Below are positions 1-10,871 of a stretch of DNA of 64,000 bases, piece after piece. Position 1 is the stretch's first letter; every line of letters starts with the position of its first letter. This DNA is from Polynucleobacter sp. MWH-UH35A (GTDB lineage Bacteria; Pseudomonadota; Gammaproteobacteria; Burkholderiales; Burkholderiaceae): contig NZ_CP061285.1 in assembly GCF_018687075.1 (NCBI RefSeq), positions 496,001 through 560,000 on the forward strand, given 5' to 3'. The position numbers were made by a program, and so were the translations under genes. Below the pieces are notes generated by a model. It did not search any database, was not told where the DNA came from, and saw only the letters and a program-made list of their open reading frames with translations.

Positions 1-1
1 A

Positions 2-691
<690 letters not shown>

Positions 692-811
692 GGTAAAGAA
701 TTATGGATATAAAAATCACCATTAATTTAATAAAAAGCTTGTTTTTTGGCTTGGCTCTCATAGAAAGAGGTTGCATGTATTTAATAAATTCTCCGCTTAG
801 AGGTGTATTAA
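692..811. other. ligA to glycosyltransferase intergenic gap
   Basis: An AT-rich 120-base gap. I see no tRNA, terminator stem or convincing promoter. The ribosome binding site of the next gene (AGAGGTG, about 799-805) is the only signal I can support. Confidence 0.4.
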
Positions 812-1789
812 TTGCTTAATAAGAATCTAAAAATTGGTGTCGTTATACCAAGCTATAAAGTGCGTCTACAGATAGGGCGAGTTTTAGCTAAAATTGGCCC
901 CGAAGTCTCATGCATCATTATTGTTGATGATTTTTGTCCTGAGGGCACCGGAGCATTTGTGCTTTCTAAGCTCATGGATCCCCGTATTCATGTAATTTTT
1001 AATGAGAATAATATTGGTGTGGGTGGCTCAGTATTACGTGGTTATCATAAGGCTATTGAATTAGGATGCGATGTTCTGGTAAAGATTGATGGCGACGACC
1101 AAATGGATCCTGCATTGATTTCGAGGTTTGCAGCACCTATACAATTTGGAAGGGCTGACTATGTAAAGGGCAATAGATTTTTCTCTCCAGAGTATTTGAG
1201 TGGCATGCCAAAAATTCGTCTGTATGGAAATGCTTTTTTGTCGATGCTGACCAAACTATCTAGTGGCTATTGGAATATTTTTGATCCAACTAATGGTTAC
1301 ACAGCAATTCATGCATCTCTAATTGAGTACCTTACCAAATCTAAAATCGATAGTAGATATTTTTTTGAGAGCGATATGTTGTATCGGCTTGGAACTTTGG
1401 GGGCTGTAGTCGCGGAAGTGCCGATGCGTGCAGTTTACGGCGATGAGAGAAGTAATTTAATTATAAGGAAGATAGCTTTTGATTTTTTGTTTAAAAATTT
1501 AAAAAATACAATCAAAAGAATTATATATCGCTATTTTGTTCGTGATTTTTCATTTGCAAGTCTAGAGCTATTTTTCGGGGTTATATTTTTTGTATTTGGC
1601 TTTCTATATGGAGCTTTCCATTGGCTTGAATCGATTCAAAGTGGAATACCATCAACATCTGGTCAGGTGATGATTTCAGCATTGCCAATATTGGTTGGAT
1701 TTCAAATGGTTTTAGGTTTTATAAACTATGATATCCAATCCACCCCTAAAAGTGTGATACATACAGAATTAATGCGAGGCGACCATTAG
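812..1789 (+). CDS. Family 2 glycosyltransferase, membrane-anchored (DPM1/GtrB-like)
   Basis: Probably transfers a sugar from a nucleotide donor to a polyprenyl phosphate or a surface glycan at the inner membrane. The 325-residue protein starts with a GT-A fold (VVIPSYK near residue 11, acidic DGDD at residues 93-96 as the metal/nucleotide-binding motif) and ends with two hydrophobic segments at roughly 247-270 and 284-308, the layout of GtrB-type enzymes. The start is a TTG with AGAGGTG seven bases upstream. The gene is much richer in A and T than the genes on either side and sits alone between ligA and a decayed gene, which suggests acquired DNA. The acceptor is unknown. Confidence 0.75.
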   Translation: MLNKNLKIGVVIPSYKVRLQIGRVLAKIGPEVSCIIIVDDFCPEGTGAFVLSKLMDPRIHVIFNENNIGVGGSVLRGYHKAIELGCDVLVKIDGDDQMDPALISRFAAPIQFGRADYVKGNRFFSPEYLSGMPKIRLYGNAFLSMLTKLSSGYWNIFDPTNGYTAIHASLIEYLTKSKIDSRYFFESDMLYRLGTLGAVVAEVPMRAVYGDERSNLIIRKIAFDFLFKNLKNTIKRIIYRYFVRDFSFASLELFFGVIFFVFGFLYGAFHWLESIQSGIPSTSGQVMISALPILVGFQMVLGFINYDIQSTPKSVIHTELMRGDH

Positions 1790-1840
1790 CGGGGCGTCTA
1801 AATCTTATTTTTAATTGGGCGGACTTGAGGGTTTGGGAAA

Positions 1841-3119
1841 ATGATTTTTTTAGAGTTAAATGAATTTAATCCGAGTTTAATGAGTTTGGCAGCGAAAGAG
1901 TTGAATTTGGAAAATTTAACTCGTATATTAAGTTTGAAACATGCAGCTACGAATACTCTTGATTTAGAAGGGAGGTATGGCTTGACCCCTGGTTCAATGG
2001 GTTTCTACCCATACCGAAAAGACCTCAGATGTGCATGGGGTAAGGCATTTGGGTGACGTTCCCAATTTGCAATACCCACGGATTTGGGAGGCTTTAGGTG
2101 CCCAGGGAATTACCTCTGGAGTGTGGGCGCAATGAACGCTAGTAGACGAGGCACAGAGAACTGCAAATTCTTTTTCCCTGATCCGTGGTCTTTTTGTGAA
2201 AGCCCCTACCCCGAAAAACTTAACAATTTACTTCATTTTCCGCGCTATTTTTCTAAGAATTATAGAGATTTAAATAAACTTGAGGTTATTAAGGGTATCG
2301 GACGATTAATACTTTTTCTGCTCAACGTGCCAATAATGGCAAGTTTACTTCCAATTACACCCAAGGTCATAAATACATAGCTAAAAATGGTATTCCGGAA
2401 TACTTGCTCTTTATTATTTTCGATCTTGTTAATACGCAAATTTTTTTGCACTACCGAAAAATATATAGAACAGATTTTTCACTGTTATTTTTAAATTCAA
2501 TTGCGCATCTTTAGCATCACAAGTGGACCATTAAAGATGGCTTGTCAGGCGAGATGATTGCCATTTTTAAAATCCTTGATTATATTTTTGGCCAAATATT
2601 TTCTTCGACTGGGGATCAAGAAGGGTTGCTGATTGCGAATGCATTCTCACAATCATATACTTTTGATAGGGATGAATTTTTGTATAGACAAAAAATCCTA
2701 CAGAATTTTTCATAAAAGTTGGGATAAAATTTCCTCGTGTAGGGCAGGCTACGACTAATGATGGGCATATTTTTTTGGCTCCATCGATGATGCCAACGCC
2801 GTTAAAGATATTCTAAATGCAGCATCTGTTGATGGTGAAAAATTATTTGAAGTTGATAGCGATAATTCCAATCCTAAAAAGATTTTTTATCAGGTGATTG
2901 TGTGGAGGTCGTTAGCAAAGGGGTCTCAGATAGCAATTAATGGAAAAAGCCTTCAGTTTTTTGATCAATTCGACGCTGTTGCTAAGATAACAGACTCTCA
3001 TATTCCGCAGGGGGATATTTTTTCAAAGAATAGAAATTTCTGAGAGTATTTTCAACCATGATCTCTATTATTTGATCCTAGATGTTATTGTTAATAAGAA
3101 ATTTTTTATGGAAGCTTGA
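1841..3119 (+). pseudogene. Decayed alkaline-phosphatase-superfamily (phosphodiesterase-like) gene
   Basis: Protein-like sequence runs through about 1.28 kb but keeps changing frame. It begins MIFLELNEFNPSLM at 1841. It shifts near 1985 into a frame reading WVSTHTEKTSDVHG and RHLGDVPNLQYPRIW, then shifts near 2130 (a lost G before MNASRRGTENC) and again near 2340. It carries an in-frame TAG at 2512-2514 where HL(stop)HHKWT is read, shifts near 2700 and in the T-run at about 2769-2777, then reads GSIDDANAVKDILNAAS and ends with YLILDVIVNKKFFMEA and a stop at 3117-3119. The motifs resemble predicted type I phosphodiesterase/sulfatase-like proteins found in polysaccharide loci; that family call is from memory. 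The many lesions make a functional product impossible. Confidence 0.75.
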
Positions 3120-3229
3120 ATCTTTCATAATAACCTTATGTACAAACTTGATTATTTGATGCTATCTGATTAATGGGATTTACATTAGTATTTGCACGCT
3201 GTTTGCTCGCAGCCAAATGTTTAAGTTTG

Positions 3230-5824
3230 TCACCCTAAAGCCTCTAGCAACTCAGTCTCTAATTGAATCTGTAACTTAGGATTCTTACCTAGGTTAGCAG
3301 CATCGAGCAGCAATACGTCTTCTACTCGCTCTCCTAGGGTATTAATTCTGGCGGTATGAATAGAGACTTGATGTTTGGCTAGCACTCTCGAGATCGTGTA
3401 GAGCAAGCCAGTGCGGTCACTTGCTGAGAGTGCCAGTGTGTAATACCTGCCACGATCATCTGGAACCATGTGTACACGAGGCTGAATAGGGAAGGTGCGC
3501 GATTGTCTTGAAAGACGACCCATACTTGGCGCTGGTAGTGGTTCGCTATTAGTTAGTGCCGCCGTGAGTTCAAACTCAACCAATTGAATAATGTCTCGAT
3601 AGCTGCCGCCCTCATCTACCAAGTTACTGCCAGAGATTTGAAAGCTATCCAATGCATATCCATGGCGTGTTGTATGGATGCGTGCGTCCCAAATGGAGAA
3701 ACCGTGCTTCTCAAAATAGGCACAGATGCGTGCAAATAGATCTTCCTGGTCTTTGACGTAGACAGCTACTTGCAGTCCTTCGCCAATCGGAGACAGTCGC
3801 GCTCTCACAATCGGCTGTTCGCTATTTACCTTGTTAAATAGATGGCGCGTAAGCCAGGCAATATCAGAAGAGTCTTGTCTTAAGAAGAAAGCAACGTCCA
3901 ATTGCTTCCACAGTTCTTCATAAGCATCATCATTGATGCCGTAAAGGCGTAACTTGGCTCTAGATTCTTCTTGATGCTGCGCTAGTTCTGAGGATGCATC
4001 TGGCTTAGCTCCGCCAAGCACCCTCAAGGTTGCGCGATATAGGTCTTCTAAGAGTTTGCCTTTCCAGGCGTTCCACACTTTAGGGCTGGTGCCACGTACA
4101 TCAGCCACAGTCAATAAATAAAGGGCGGTGAGATGGCGCTCATCACCTACCTTTTTGGCGAAAGCTCTCACGACATCTGGATCGGTGATATCTTGCTTTT
4201 GAGCTGTTTGGCTCATATTGAGATGTTCGGCCACCAGCCAGACTAATAACTCGGTGTCTTTTTTATCAAGACCATGCTCTTTGGCGAACTTGCGCATGTC
4301 TGCTTTACCCAGCTGAGAGTGATCGCCACCGCGTCCTTTGGCAATGTCATGAAAGAGTGCGGCAATAACAAGTAACCAAGGTTTCTCAAAATGGGCGATT
4401 AGGCTGCTACAGAATGGAAACTCATGCGTATGCTCAACCACCATAAAGCGCCTTACATTACGCAAGACCATCAAGATGTGTTGATCAACGGTATACACAT
4501 GAAACAAGTCATGCTGCATCTGACCAACAATTTTTCTGAAGGCTGGAAGATAGCGTCCTAAGACGCTACTGCGATTCATGAGGTGAAAAGCTCTGCTTAC
4601 GCCCTCTGGTTGTTTCAAAATCTCAATAAAGAGTGAGCGATTAATGGGATTGGTGCGCCACTTGCTATCCATCTTGGTTCTAGCGTTATAAAGCGCTCTA
4701 AAGATGGTCGCAGACAAACTCTTCACATTTGAGGTTTGGGCGAATACTAGGAAAGTTCGCAGGATCTGTTCTGGATGTTTCTGATAGAGCTGTGGGTCAG
4801 TGATATCTAATACCCCTTGGCGCTCAATAAAGTGTTCGTTACCCTCGCCTGGAATCGGAAGAATCGTCTTGGATTCTTGCGGAAAGAGGAGTGCTTCGAT
4901 GTTTTGTAACAAAACATCATTCAGTTGGGTTACTGCTTTAGCTGCCCAGTAGTAGCGACGCATAATTGCCTCGCTGGCTTGGCGGTTAGATTCTGTTTCA
5001 ATGCCCATGGATTTGGCTAGGGCTGCTTGCAAGTCAAAGGCGATGACATCTTGTCGACGCCCGGCAAGTAAATGTAAATTGGCGCGCAGAGTTTCTAAAA
5101 AGCGTTGATTGCGGTTTAACTCAGTAAGTTCACGCTGTGTGACTAGACCAGCCTCATTTAGATCCTTAAAAGTATCACCCAATAATGCGGCTTTACTAAC
5201 CCAGGAGATAACCTGTAAATCACGCAATCCACCGGGACTCTCTTTGCAATTTGGTTCCAGAGAGTAGGGTGTGTTTTGGTACTTGTAATGACGCTGAATT
5301 TGTTCTGCTTGCTTAGCCTGGAAGAAAGCTTTTGGATCCATGGCAGATTCAAAAGCTTTAGCAAAGTCTTTGAATAATTGTTTCTTGCCACAAATGAGGC
5401 GGGCTTCTAAAAGTGAGGTGCGTACAGTGATATCTTGCTCTGACTCTGAGATGCATTCAGCCACACTTCTCACGGAAGAACCAATTTCTAATCCAGTATC
5501 CCAGCAACTTGCAACAAATTGCTCAACTTGTTTTGATAAGGCTCTGGCTTTTTCTTCATCGGCTGGTAGCAGAATCAGAATATCAATATCGGAGTAAGGA
5601 AATAAAGCGCCTCTACCGAAGCCGCCAACTGCCACTAAGGTGGCTTCATTATTTAATCCGCAACTATTCCATAAATGGCTAAGTAGTTGATCGCTCAACT
5701 TAGAAAGTTGTTTAGTTAACTTTCCTACCGATTGTGTTTTTCTGAATTCGTTGTAAGCAATCTCGCGAGCAGCGCGCAGACTAGCTGCGTCAGTAATGTT
5801 GCTGCCAGCTTGGGGCTTGTTCAT
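3230..5824 (-). CDS. glnD: Bifunctional PII uridylyltransferase / uridylyl-removing enzyme
   Basis: Cytosolic nitrogen sensor that adds UMP to PII proteins when glutamine is low and removes it when glutamine is high. At 864 residues it has the normal family length and order. A nucleotidyltransferase domain carries GGFGRG at 67-72 and the catalytic pair D79/D81 in YSDIDI. An HD hydrolase domain has [13 protein letters not shown] near residue 490, and two C-terminal ACT domains begin near [10 protein letters not shown] and [10 protein letters not shown]. It lies four bases downstream of map and is probably cotranscribed with it. No terminator stem is visible between its stop and the decayed gene beyond it. 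Confidence 0.97.
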   Translation of the reverse strand: MNKPQAGSNITDAASLRAAREIAYNEFRKTQSVGKLTKQLSKLSDQLLSHLWNSCGLNNEATLVAVGGFGRGALFPYSDIDILILLPADEEKARALSKQVEQFVASCWDTGLEIGSSVRSVAECISESEQDITVRTSLLEARLICGKKQLFKDFAKAFESAMDPKAFFQAKQAEQIQRHYKYQNTPYSLEPNCKESPGGLRDLQVISWVSKAALLGDTFKDLNEAGLVTQRELTELNRNQRFLETLRANLHLLAGRRQDVIAFDLQAALAKSMGIETESNRQASEAIMRRYYWAAKAVTQLNDVLLQNIEALLFPQESKTILPIPGEGNEHFIERQGVLDITDPQLYQKHPEQILRTFLVFAQTSNVKSLSATIFRALYNARTKMDSKWRTNPINRSLFIEILKQPEGVSRAFHLMNRSSVLGRYLPAFRKIVGQMQHDLFHVYTVDQHILMVLRNVRRFMVVEHTHEFPFCSSLIAHFEKPWLLVIAALFHDIAKGRGGDHSQLGKADMRKFAKEHGLDKKDTELLVWLVAEHLNMSQTAQKQDITDPDVVRAFAKKVGDERHLTALYLLTVADVRGTSPKVWNAWKGKLLEDLYRATLRVLGGAKPDASSELAQHQEESRAKLRLYGINDDAYEELWKQLDVAFFLRQDSSDIAWLTRHLFNKVNSEQPIVRARLSPIGEGLQVAVYVKDQEDLFARICAYFEKHGFSIWDARIHTTRHGYALDSFQISGSNLVDEGGSYRDIIQLVEFELTAALTNSEPLPAPSMGRLSRQSRTFPIQPRVHMVPDDRGRYYTLALSASDRTGLLYTISRVLAKHQVSIHTARINTLGERVEDVLLLDAANLGKNPKLQIQLETELLEALG

Positions 5825-5828
5825 GAAT

Positions 5829-6665
5829 TTAGGCGCTTACTAATGTGGGTCTGAATGAAAGGCCTTTGACGCAGTCAGGTGGAGGATTGCTGCCTTCTGA
5901 CCAGGTTAGCACTTCAACGCCGGTTTGAGTGACTAGTAGCGTGTGCTCCCATTGTGCTGACAAGCTGCGATCCTTTGTTTTGACAGTCCACTGATCGGGC
6001 ATGGTGCGGATATCGCGTTTCCCTGCATTAATCATCGGCTCAATTGTGAATGTCATGCCGGCTTCTAGTTTTTCACCGGTACCGGGTTTGCCGTAGTGAA
6101 GAATTTGGGGGTCTTGGTGGAATACTTTGCCGATACCATGACCGCAATACTCGCGCACTACTGAGTAACCTGCTTTTTCAGCGTGAGTTTGAATAACGTG
6201 GCCAATGTCACCAAGTGACGCGCCAGGTTTAACTTGTGCAATGCCAAGCCACATACACTCAAAAGTAATTTGGGTCAGGCGTTTTGCCATGACAGAAACT
6301 TCACCCACCATGAACATGCGACTAGTGTCACCGTAGTAGCCATCGGGAGTAATGACGGTGATATCTAAATTAACTACATCGCCAGTTTTCAGAATTTTGT
6401 CGCCAGGAATGCCATGGCAAATCACATCGTTTACTGACGTGCAGATGGATGCCGGAAAAGGAGGGTAGCCTGGTGGCTGATAGTTCAGTGGAGCAGGGAT
6501 GGTCTTTTGGACATCGCGCATGTATTCATGGCAAATCCGATCCAGCTCGCCTGTTGTAACCCCGGCTTTGACGTGGGGCGCCACATGATCCAGAACCTCG
6601 CTGGCTAAGCGGCCAGCTTCGCGCATCCCTAGGATGTCTTTTTCTGCGGTAAATACACTGTTCAT
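5829..6665 (-). CDS. map: Methionine aminopeptidase, type I
   Basis: Removes the initiator methionine from nascent proteins. The metal ligands and signatures are present: NLDITV and GDTSRM (two Asp), [11 protein letters not shown] (His), TFTIEPM (Glu) and QWEHTLLV (Glu/His), with the substrate-pocket HGIPGD upstream. I place the start at the ATG read as [10 protein letters not shown] (6665), giving 278 residues, the usual size. A longer in-frame reading from a GTG at 6770 would add 35 residues that do not look like the family and would run into the rpsB promoter region. It is the first gene of map-glnD and is divergent from rpsB. Confidence 0.95.
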   Translation of the reverse strand: MNSVFTAEKDILGMREAGRLASEVLDHVAPHVKAGVTTGELDRICHEYMRDVQKTIPAPLNYQPPGYPPFPASICTSVNDVICHGIPGDKILKTGDVVNLDITVITPDGYYGDTSRMFMVGEVSVMAKRLTQITFECMWLGIAQVKPGASLGDIGHVIQTHAEKAGYSVVREYCGHGIGKVFHQDPQILHYGKPGTGEKLEAGMTFTIEPMINAGKRDIRTMPDQWTVKTKDRSLSAQWEHTLLVTQTGVEVLTWSEGSNPPPDCVKGLSFRPTLVSA

Positions 6666-6819
6666 GCCTTGATTATCAACGACTTGGAGAGTTTTAGTTT
6701 GCCCCAATTGCCTAAAAATTAGGCAATTAACCTGTTTTGAGGGCATCAGGACGCAATTTTGGGGTTCCACCTCTTTTTCTGCTTATGGGTACAGGAGGCT
6801 AGATCATTGATATTTAAGC

Positions 6820-6825
6820 TATAAT
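6820..6825 (+). promoter_or_regulatory. Candidate -10 element for rpsB-tsf
   Basis: A perfect TATAAT lies 109 bases before the rpsB ATG in the map/rpsB divergent gap. No good -35 hexamer is found 16-18 bases upstream; the nearby TTGATA (6807-6812) is too close. The call rests on the -10 match and position only. Confidence 0.45.
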
Positions 6826-6860
6826 TTTGGTCTCAGGTCTATTTTGGACTTGAAATCGCG

Positions 6861-6908
6861 AGTTGAGCCTTCCAGGGTGGCGTTTTTTAGCGCAGCTAGG
6901 ACTCAACT
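6861..6908 (+). promoter_or_regulatory. Structured 5' leader of rpsB (candidate S2 autoregulatory element)
   Basis: AGTTGAGCCT (6861-6870) pairs with AGGACTCAACT (6898-6908) to give a ten-pair stem with one bulged A. The enclosed loop contains a second small GCG/CGC stem around a T-run. The stem ends about 15 bases before the AGGAG ribosome binding site. Control of rpsB-tsf by S2 through a structured leader is established in enterobacteria; that this leader does the same is inference. Confidence 0.5.
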
Positions 6909-6933
6909 TTAGAACCAACCCTTAGGAGAAGTT

Positions 6934-7683
6934 ATGTCAGTAACGATGCGTCAAATGCTGGAAGCCGGTTGCCATTTTGGTCACCAAACTCGCTTCTGGT
7001 CCCCAAAGATGGCCCCTTTCATTTTCGGTCATCGCAACAAAATCCACATCATCAACTTGGAAAAAACATTGCCAATGTTTCAGGACGCCCTGAAATTTGC
7101 AAAACAAGTTGCTGCTAATCGTGGCACGATTTTATTTGTTGGTACTAAGCGCCAATCACGCGAGATTATTGCCGAAGAAGCTGCTCGTGCAGGTATGCCT
7201 TACATCGACAGCCGTTGGTTGGGCGGCACGCTCACTAACTTCAAAACTGTTAAAGGCTCCCTCAAGCGTTTGAAAGACATGGAAGTTGCTAAAGAAGCTG
7301 GCGACTGGGAAAAGCTTTCAAAGAAGGAGGCTTTGACCAATGACCGTGATCTCGACAAATTGCAAAAAGCACTTGGCGGTATCAAAGATTTGAACGGCGT
7401 TCCTGATGCAATTTTTGTAGTGGACGTTGGCTATCACAAGATTGCTATTACAGAAGCGAACAAGCTTGGTATTCCAGTAATCGCTGTTGTGGATACAAAC
7501 CACTCACCAGAAGGTGTTGATTACATCATCCCTGGTAATGATGACTCCAGCAAAGCGGTAACCCTCTACGCACGTGGCATTGCTGACGCAATCCTCGAAG
7601 GCAAAGCAAACTCTGTTCAAGAAATCTTGACAGCAGTTAAAGAAGGTGAAGAAGAGTTTGTTGAAGAAGGGAAAGCAGAATAA
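6934..7683 (+). CDS. rpsB: 30S ribosomal protein S2
   Basis: Component of the small ribosomal subunit, assembling late and helping S1 dock. The 249-residue protein begins [20 protein letters not shown] and contains the family blocks [28 protein letters not shown] and [19 protein letters not shown]. The start has a strong AGGAG ribosome binding site. The last stop base overlaps the tsf ATG by one nucleotide, so the two are translationally coupled. A leader hairpin and a -10 box lie upstream. Confidence 0.98.
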   Translation: MSVTMRQMLEAGCHFGHQTRFWSPKMAPFIFGHRNKIHIINLEKTLPMFQDALKFAKQVAANRGTILFVGTKRQSREIIAEEAARAGMPYIDSRWLGGTLTNFKTVKGSLKRLKDMEVAKEAGDWEKLSKKEALTNDRDLDKLQKALGGIKDLNGVPDAIFVVDVGYHKIAITEANKLGIPVIAVVDTNHSPEGVDYIIPGNDDSSKAVTLYARGIADAILEGKANSVQEILTAVKEGEEEFVEEGKAE

Positions 7684-8567
7684 TGGCCGCTATTACCGCT
7701 GCAATGGTTGGCGAGTTACGCGCCAAAACTGATGCTCCGATGATGGAGTGCAAAAAAGCTTTGACTGAGGCTGATGGTGATATGGCTCGTGCAGAAGAAA
7801 TTCTGCGTGTAAAGCTTGGTAGCAAGGCTGGCAAAGCAGCTTCTCGTGTAACTGCTGAAGGTATCGTTGCTGCTTCTATCAATGGCACTACTGGTGCATT
7901 GTTGGAAGTGAACTGCGAAACCGACTTTGTTTCTAAGAACGATGACTTCTTGGCATTTGCAAATGATTGCGTGAAGTTGGTTGCTGAAAAGAACCCAGCT
8001 GACGTTGCTGCATTGTTGGCATTGCCATTGAATGGTCAGACTGTTGATGAAGTTCGTAGCGCATTGATCGGTAAGATCGGTGAGAACATCATGCCACGTC
8101 GCTTTAAGCGTTTTGCTGGTAGCAACAAGTTAGTTTCATACCTTCACGGCACCCGTATCGGTGTAGTGGTTGAGTTTGAAGGCGACGATGTTGCGGCCAA
8201 AGACGTAGCAATGCACATTGCTGCAATGAAGCCAGTGGCTTTATCTATGGCCGATGTTCCTGCTGAAGCAATTGCTGTTGAGCGTAGCGTTGCGGTTCAA
8301 AAAGCTGCTGAGTCTGGCAAACCACCAGAAATCGTTGAAAAGATGGTAGAAGGCTCTATTCAGAAGTACCTCAAAGAGGTTTCTTTGTTGAATCAGACTT
8401 TTGTTAAAAACGACAAGCAAACCGTTGAGCAAATGCTCAAGGCTGCAAATACAACAATCAAGGGCTTCACCATGTTTGTTGTAGGCGAAGGCATTGAGAA
8501 GCGTCAAGACGACTTTGCGGCTGAAGTGGCTGCACAGGTAGCTGCCGCCTCTAAAGCAACGGCTTAA
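7683..8567 (+). CDS. tsf: Elongation factor Ts
   Basis: Nucleotide exchange factor that regenerates EF-Tu-GTP. The 294-residue protein has the N-terminal UBA-like domain and signature [12 protein letters not shown], followed by [11 protein letters not shown] and the two core subdomains with HIAAMKP. It is coupled to rpsB by a one-base overlap (TAATG) and is followed by an intrinsic terminator, so rpsB-tsf forms a closed transcription unit. Confidence 0.98.
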   Translation: MAAITAAMVGELRAKTDAPMMECKKALTEADGDMARAEEILRVKLGSKAGKAASRVTAEGIVAASINGTTGALLEVNCETDFVSKNDDFLAFANDCVKLVAEKNPADVAALLALPLNGQTVDEVRSALIGKIGENIMPRRFKRFAGSNKLVSYLHGTRIGVVVEFEGDDVAAKDVAMHIAAMKPVALSMADVPAEAIAVERSVAVQKAAESGKPPEIVEKMVEGSIQKYLKEVSLLNQTFVKNDKQTVEQMLKAANTTIKGFTMFVVGEGIEKRQDDFAAEVAAQVAAASKATA

Positions 8568-8608
8568 TAGGTCAGTTTGGGGCTTGCCCCAGCCGATTGG
8601 TAATACCC

Positions 8609-8647
8609 AAAAGGGCATAGAAACCTTAGTTTCTGTGCCCTTTTCTT
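8609..8647 (+). terminator. Rho-independent terminator after tsf
   Basis: A 16-pair stem (8609-8624 with 8629-8644, one G-U pair) closes on the loop CTTA and is followed by a T-rich run. It lies 41 bases after the tsf stop and separates rpsB-tsf from pyrH. Confidence 0.9.
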
Positions 8648-8665
8648 TAGCCTACCTCAAACCTT

Positions 8666-8671
8666 TATAAT
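8666..8671 (+). promoter_or_regulatory. Candidate -10 element for the pyrH operon
   Basis: TATAAT sits 20 bases beyond the tsf terminator and 82 bases before the pyrH ATG. The -35 region at the right distance (TTCTTT) is weak. Location right after a strong terminator supports a promoter here. Confidence 0.45.
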
Positions 8672-8752
8672 TTGGCTGAGATATTAAAAAGCGCTTAAAG
8701 ATCAATAAGCTAAGTAAGTAAATTACTTGGCAAATTACGGAAAATAAAAACT

Positions 8753-9463
8753 ATGCCAGCCTACAAACGAGTCCTCCTAAAACTATCTGGTGAAGCCCTT
8801 ATGGGTGACGATGCTTTTGGCATCAATCCAGTCACCATCGATTCCATGGTTAAGGAAATCGCCGAAGTTGTAAATAGTGGAGTGGAGTTAGCAATTGTGA
8901 TCGGTGGCGGAAATATTTTCCGTGGTGTTGCTGGTGGAGCTGCTGGCATGGATCGTGCAACCGCTGATTACATGGGTATGCTGGCAACCATGATGAATTC
9001 CTTGGCTTTGCAAGATGCATTGCGCCAAAAGGGTGTTGAGGCACGCGTGCAATCTGCACTTCGTATGGACCAAGTGGTTGAGCCTTATATTCGTCCACGC
9101 GCAATCCGTGCAATGGGTGAAGGTAAGGTGGTTATCTTTGCTGCTGGCACAGGAAACCCCTTCTTTACTACAGACACAGCTGCCGCTCTGCGTGGCGCTG
9201 AGATGGGTGTTGAGGTAATGCTCAAGGCGACTAAAGTAGATGGCATCTACAGTGCGGATCCAGTGAAAGATCCGGCAGCTACTTTGTATAAAACAATTAC
9301 GTTTGACGAAGCATTAATTAAGAATCTACAAGTCATGGACGCAACTGCATTTGCATTGTGTCGTGATCGCAAATTACCAATCAAAGTATTTTCAATTCTC
9401 AAGCCAGGCGCATTAATGCGTGTCGTGCAAGGTGAACCTGAAGGTACTTTGGTTCACGTTTAA
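8753..9463 (+). CDS. pyrH: UMP kinase
   Basis: Phosphorylates UMP to UDP, feeding pyrimidine nucleotide and UDP-sugar pools. The protein (236 residues) is of the hexameric bacterial amino-acid-kinase type, with KLSGEAL at the N-terminus, GGGNIFRG for phosphate binding, [17 protein letters not shown] and the ATP-site block [12 protein letters not shown]. It is the first gene after the tsf terminator and is followed by frr after 24 bases, the usual bacterial order. Confidence 0.97.
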   Translation: MPAYKRVLLKLSGEALMGDDAFGINPVTIDSMVKEIAEVVNSGVELAIVIGGGNIFRGVAGGAAGMDRATADYMGMLATMMNSLALQDALRQKGVEARVQSALRMDQVVEPYIRPRAIRAMGEGKVVIFAAGTGNPFFTTDTAAALRGAEMGVEVMLKATKVDGIYSADPVKDPAATLYKTITFDEALIKNLQVMDATAFALCRDRKLPIKVFSILKPGALMRVVQGEPEGTLVHV

Positions 9464-9487
9464 GGTACATGTTTAATAGGGGGCCTG

Positions 9488-10048
9488 ATGTCTGCAGCAG
9501 AAATTAAATCCACCACTAGTCAAAAGATGGAAAAGTCTCTTGAGGCTTTGAAAACCAATTTAGCAAAAATTCGCTCTGGCCGTGCTAACCCAGGAATTTT
9601 GGAGCACATTCAGGTGGATTACTATGGCAACCCTACGCCATTAAGCCAGGTTGCTAGCTTAGGCTTGGCAGATGCCCGCACCATCAATGTTCAGCCATTT
9701 GAAAAGACGATGGTTGCAGTAGTTGAGAAGGCGATTCGTGATTCTGATTTGGGTTTAAATCCAGCATCACAAGGCACAGTGATCCGCGTGCCAATGCCCG
9801 CCCTAACTGAAGAGCGTCGTCGTGAGCTCACCAAGGTTGTCAAAAGCGAAGGCGAAGATACTAAGATTGCTGTGCGCAATCTGCGCCGTGATGCAAATGA
9901 GCATCTCAAGCGCTTAACAAAAGACAAAGAAATTTCTGAGGATGATGAGCGTCGTGCCACCGATGAAATTCAAAAGATGACTGATAAAGCAGTAATCGAT
10001 ATTGATAAGATCATCGCCGAAAAAGAAAAAGAGATCATGACGGTTTAA
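9488..10048 (+). CDS. frr: Ribosome recycling factor
   Basis: Works with EF-G to split post-termination ribosomes. The 186-residue sequence has the full family pattern: [26 protein letters not shown] and the C-terminal coiled helix with [17 protein letters not shown]. The ribosome binding site is the G-rich AGGGGGCC just before the ATG. It sits between pyrH and uppS in the expected order. Confidence 0.97.
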   Translation: MSAAEIKSTTSQKMEKSLEALKTNLAKIRSGRANPGILEHIQVDYYGNPTPLSQVASLGLADARTINVQPFEKTMVAVVEKAIRDSDLGLNPASQGTVIRVPMPALTEERRRELTKVVKSEGEDTKIAVRNLRRDANEHLKRLTKDKEISEDDERRATDEIQKMTDKAVIDIDKIIAEKEKEIMTV

Positions 10049-10073
10049 GCGCCTGATTGAACCTTAGTATTTG

Positions 10074-10847
10074 ATGACTCAACACGCCAGCTCAACTTTA
10101 GCTATCCCAGAGGTCAGTGCCATACCTCGCCATGTGGCGATTATTATGGACGGCAATGGACGTTGGGCAAGTAAGCGCATGATGCCTCGCGTTGCGGGGC
10201 ACTCAGAAGGCTTAAGTGCAGTTCGTAAGATTGTTCAAGAATGTCGTAAGTTAGGCGTTGAGTACTTAACGGTATTTGCATTTAGTTCTGAGAACTGGCG
10301 TCGCCCACCTGAAGAGGTAGGCTTCTTAATGAAATTATTTCTGAAGTCGCTAAAAGGCGAAGTCGCACGTCTTGCAGAAAATGATATTGCTTTACGCTTA
10401 ATTGGCGATTTAAGTCGCTTTGATTCAGCCATTCAGGAAATGGTGGAATTTTCTGAAAAAAAGACTGCAGACTGCAAAGGCCTAACCTTTACGATTGCTG
10501 CTAACTATGGTGGGCGTTGGGATATCTTGCAAGCCATGCGCCAATGTCTTGCAGCTAACCCCAACTTAAAGCCAGAACAGGTAACTGAAGAGTTGCTTCA
10601 ACCCCATCTCTCGATGGCTTATGCCCCAGAGCCAGATTTATTTATTCGCACTGGTGGCGAGCAGCGTGTTAGTAATTTCTTGTTATGGCAATTGGCTTAT
10701 ACCGAGCTGTATTTCACGGATATCTTATGGCCTGACTTTGACGAAAAGGAATTACACAAAGCGTTTGACTGGTTTAGTCAGCGTGAGCGCCGTTTTGGCC
10801 GTACCAGTGCTCAGCTTGCATCGCAAGCCATGAGTGATGCAGTTTGA
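10074..10847 (+). CDS. uppS: Di-trans,poly-cis-undecaprenyl-diphosphate synthase
   Basis: Makes the C55 isoprenoid carrier for peptidoglycan and O-antigen precursors from farnesyl diphosphate and IPP. Signatures are [11 protein letters not shown] (catalytic Asp and phosphate site), [11 protein letters not shown] and [20 protein letters not shown] (IPP site). I use the ATG at 10074; a TTG directly before it would add a single residue. No clear Shine-Dalgarno is seen. It is followed by cdsA after 24 bases. Confidence 0.96.
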   Translation: MTQHASSTLAIPEVSAIPRHVAIIMDGNGRWASKRMMPRVAGHSEGLSAVRKIVQECRKLGVEYLTVFAFSSENWRRPPEEVGFLMKLFLKSLKGEVARLAENDIALRLIGDLSRFDSAIQEMVEFSEKKTADCKGLTFTIAANYGGRWDILQAMRQCLAANPNLKPEQVTEELLQPHLSMAYAPEPDLFIRTGGEQRVSNFLLWQLAYTELYFTDILWPDFDEKELHKAFDWFSQRERRFGRTSAQLASQAMSDAV

Positions 10848-10871
10848 TGTAGTTCACTACTAATATTCACC

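Noticed and set aside
6807..6825. TTGATA and TATAAT read as a full sigma-70 promoter for rpsB
   Set aside because: Only seven bases separate the two hexamers; 16-18 are needed. Only the -10 is kept.
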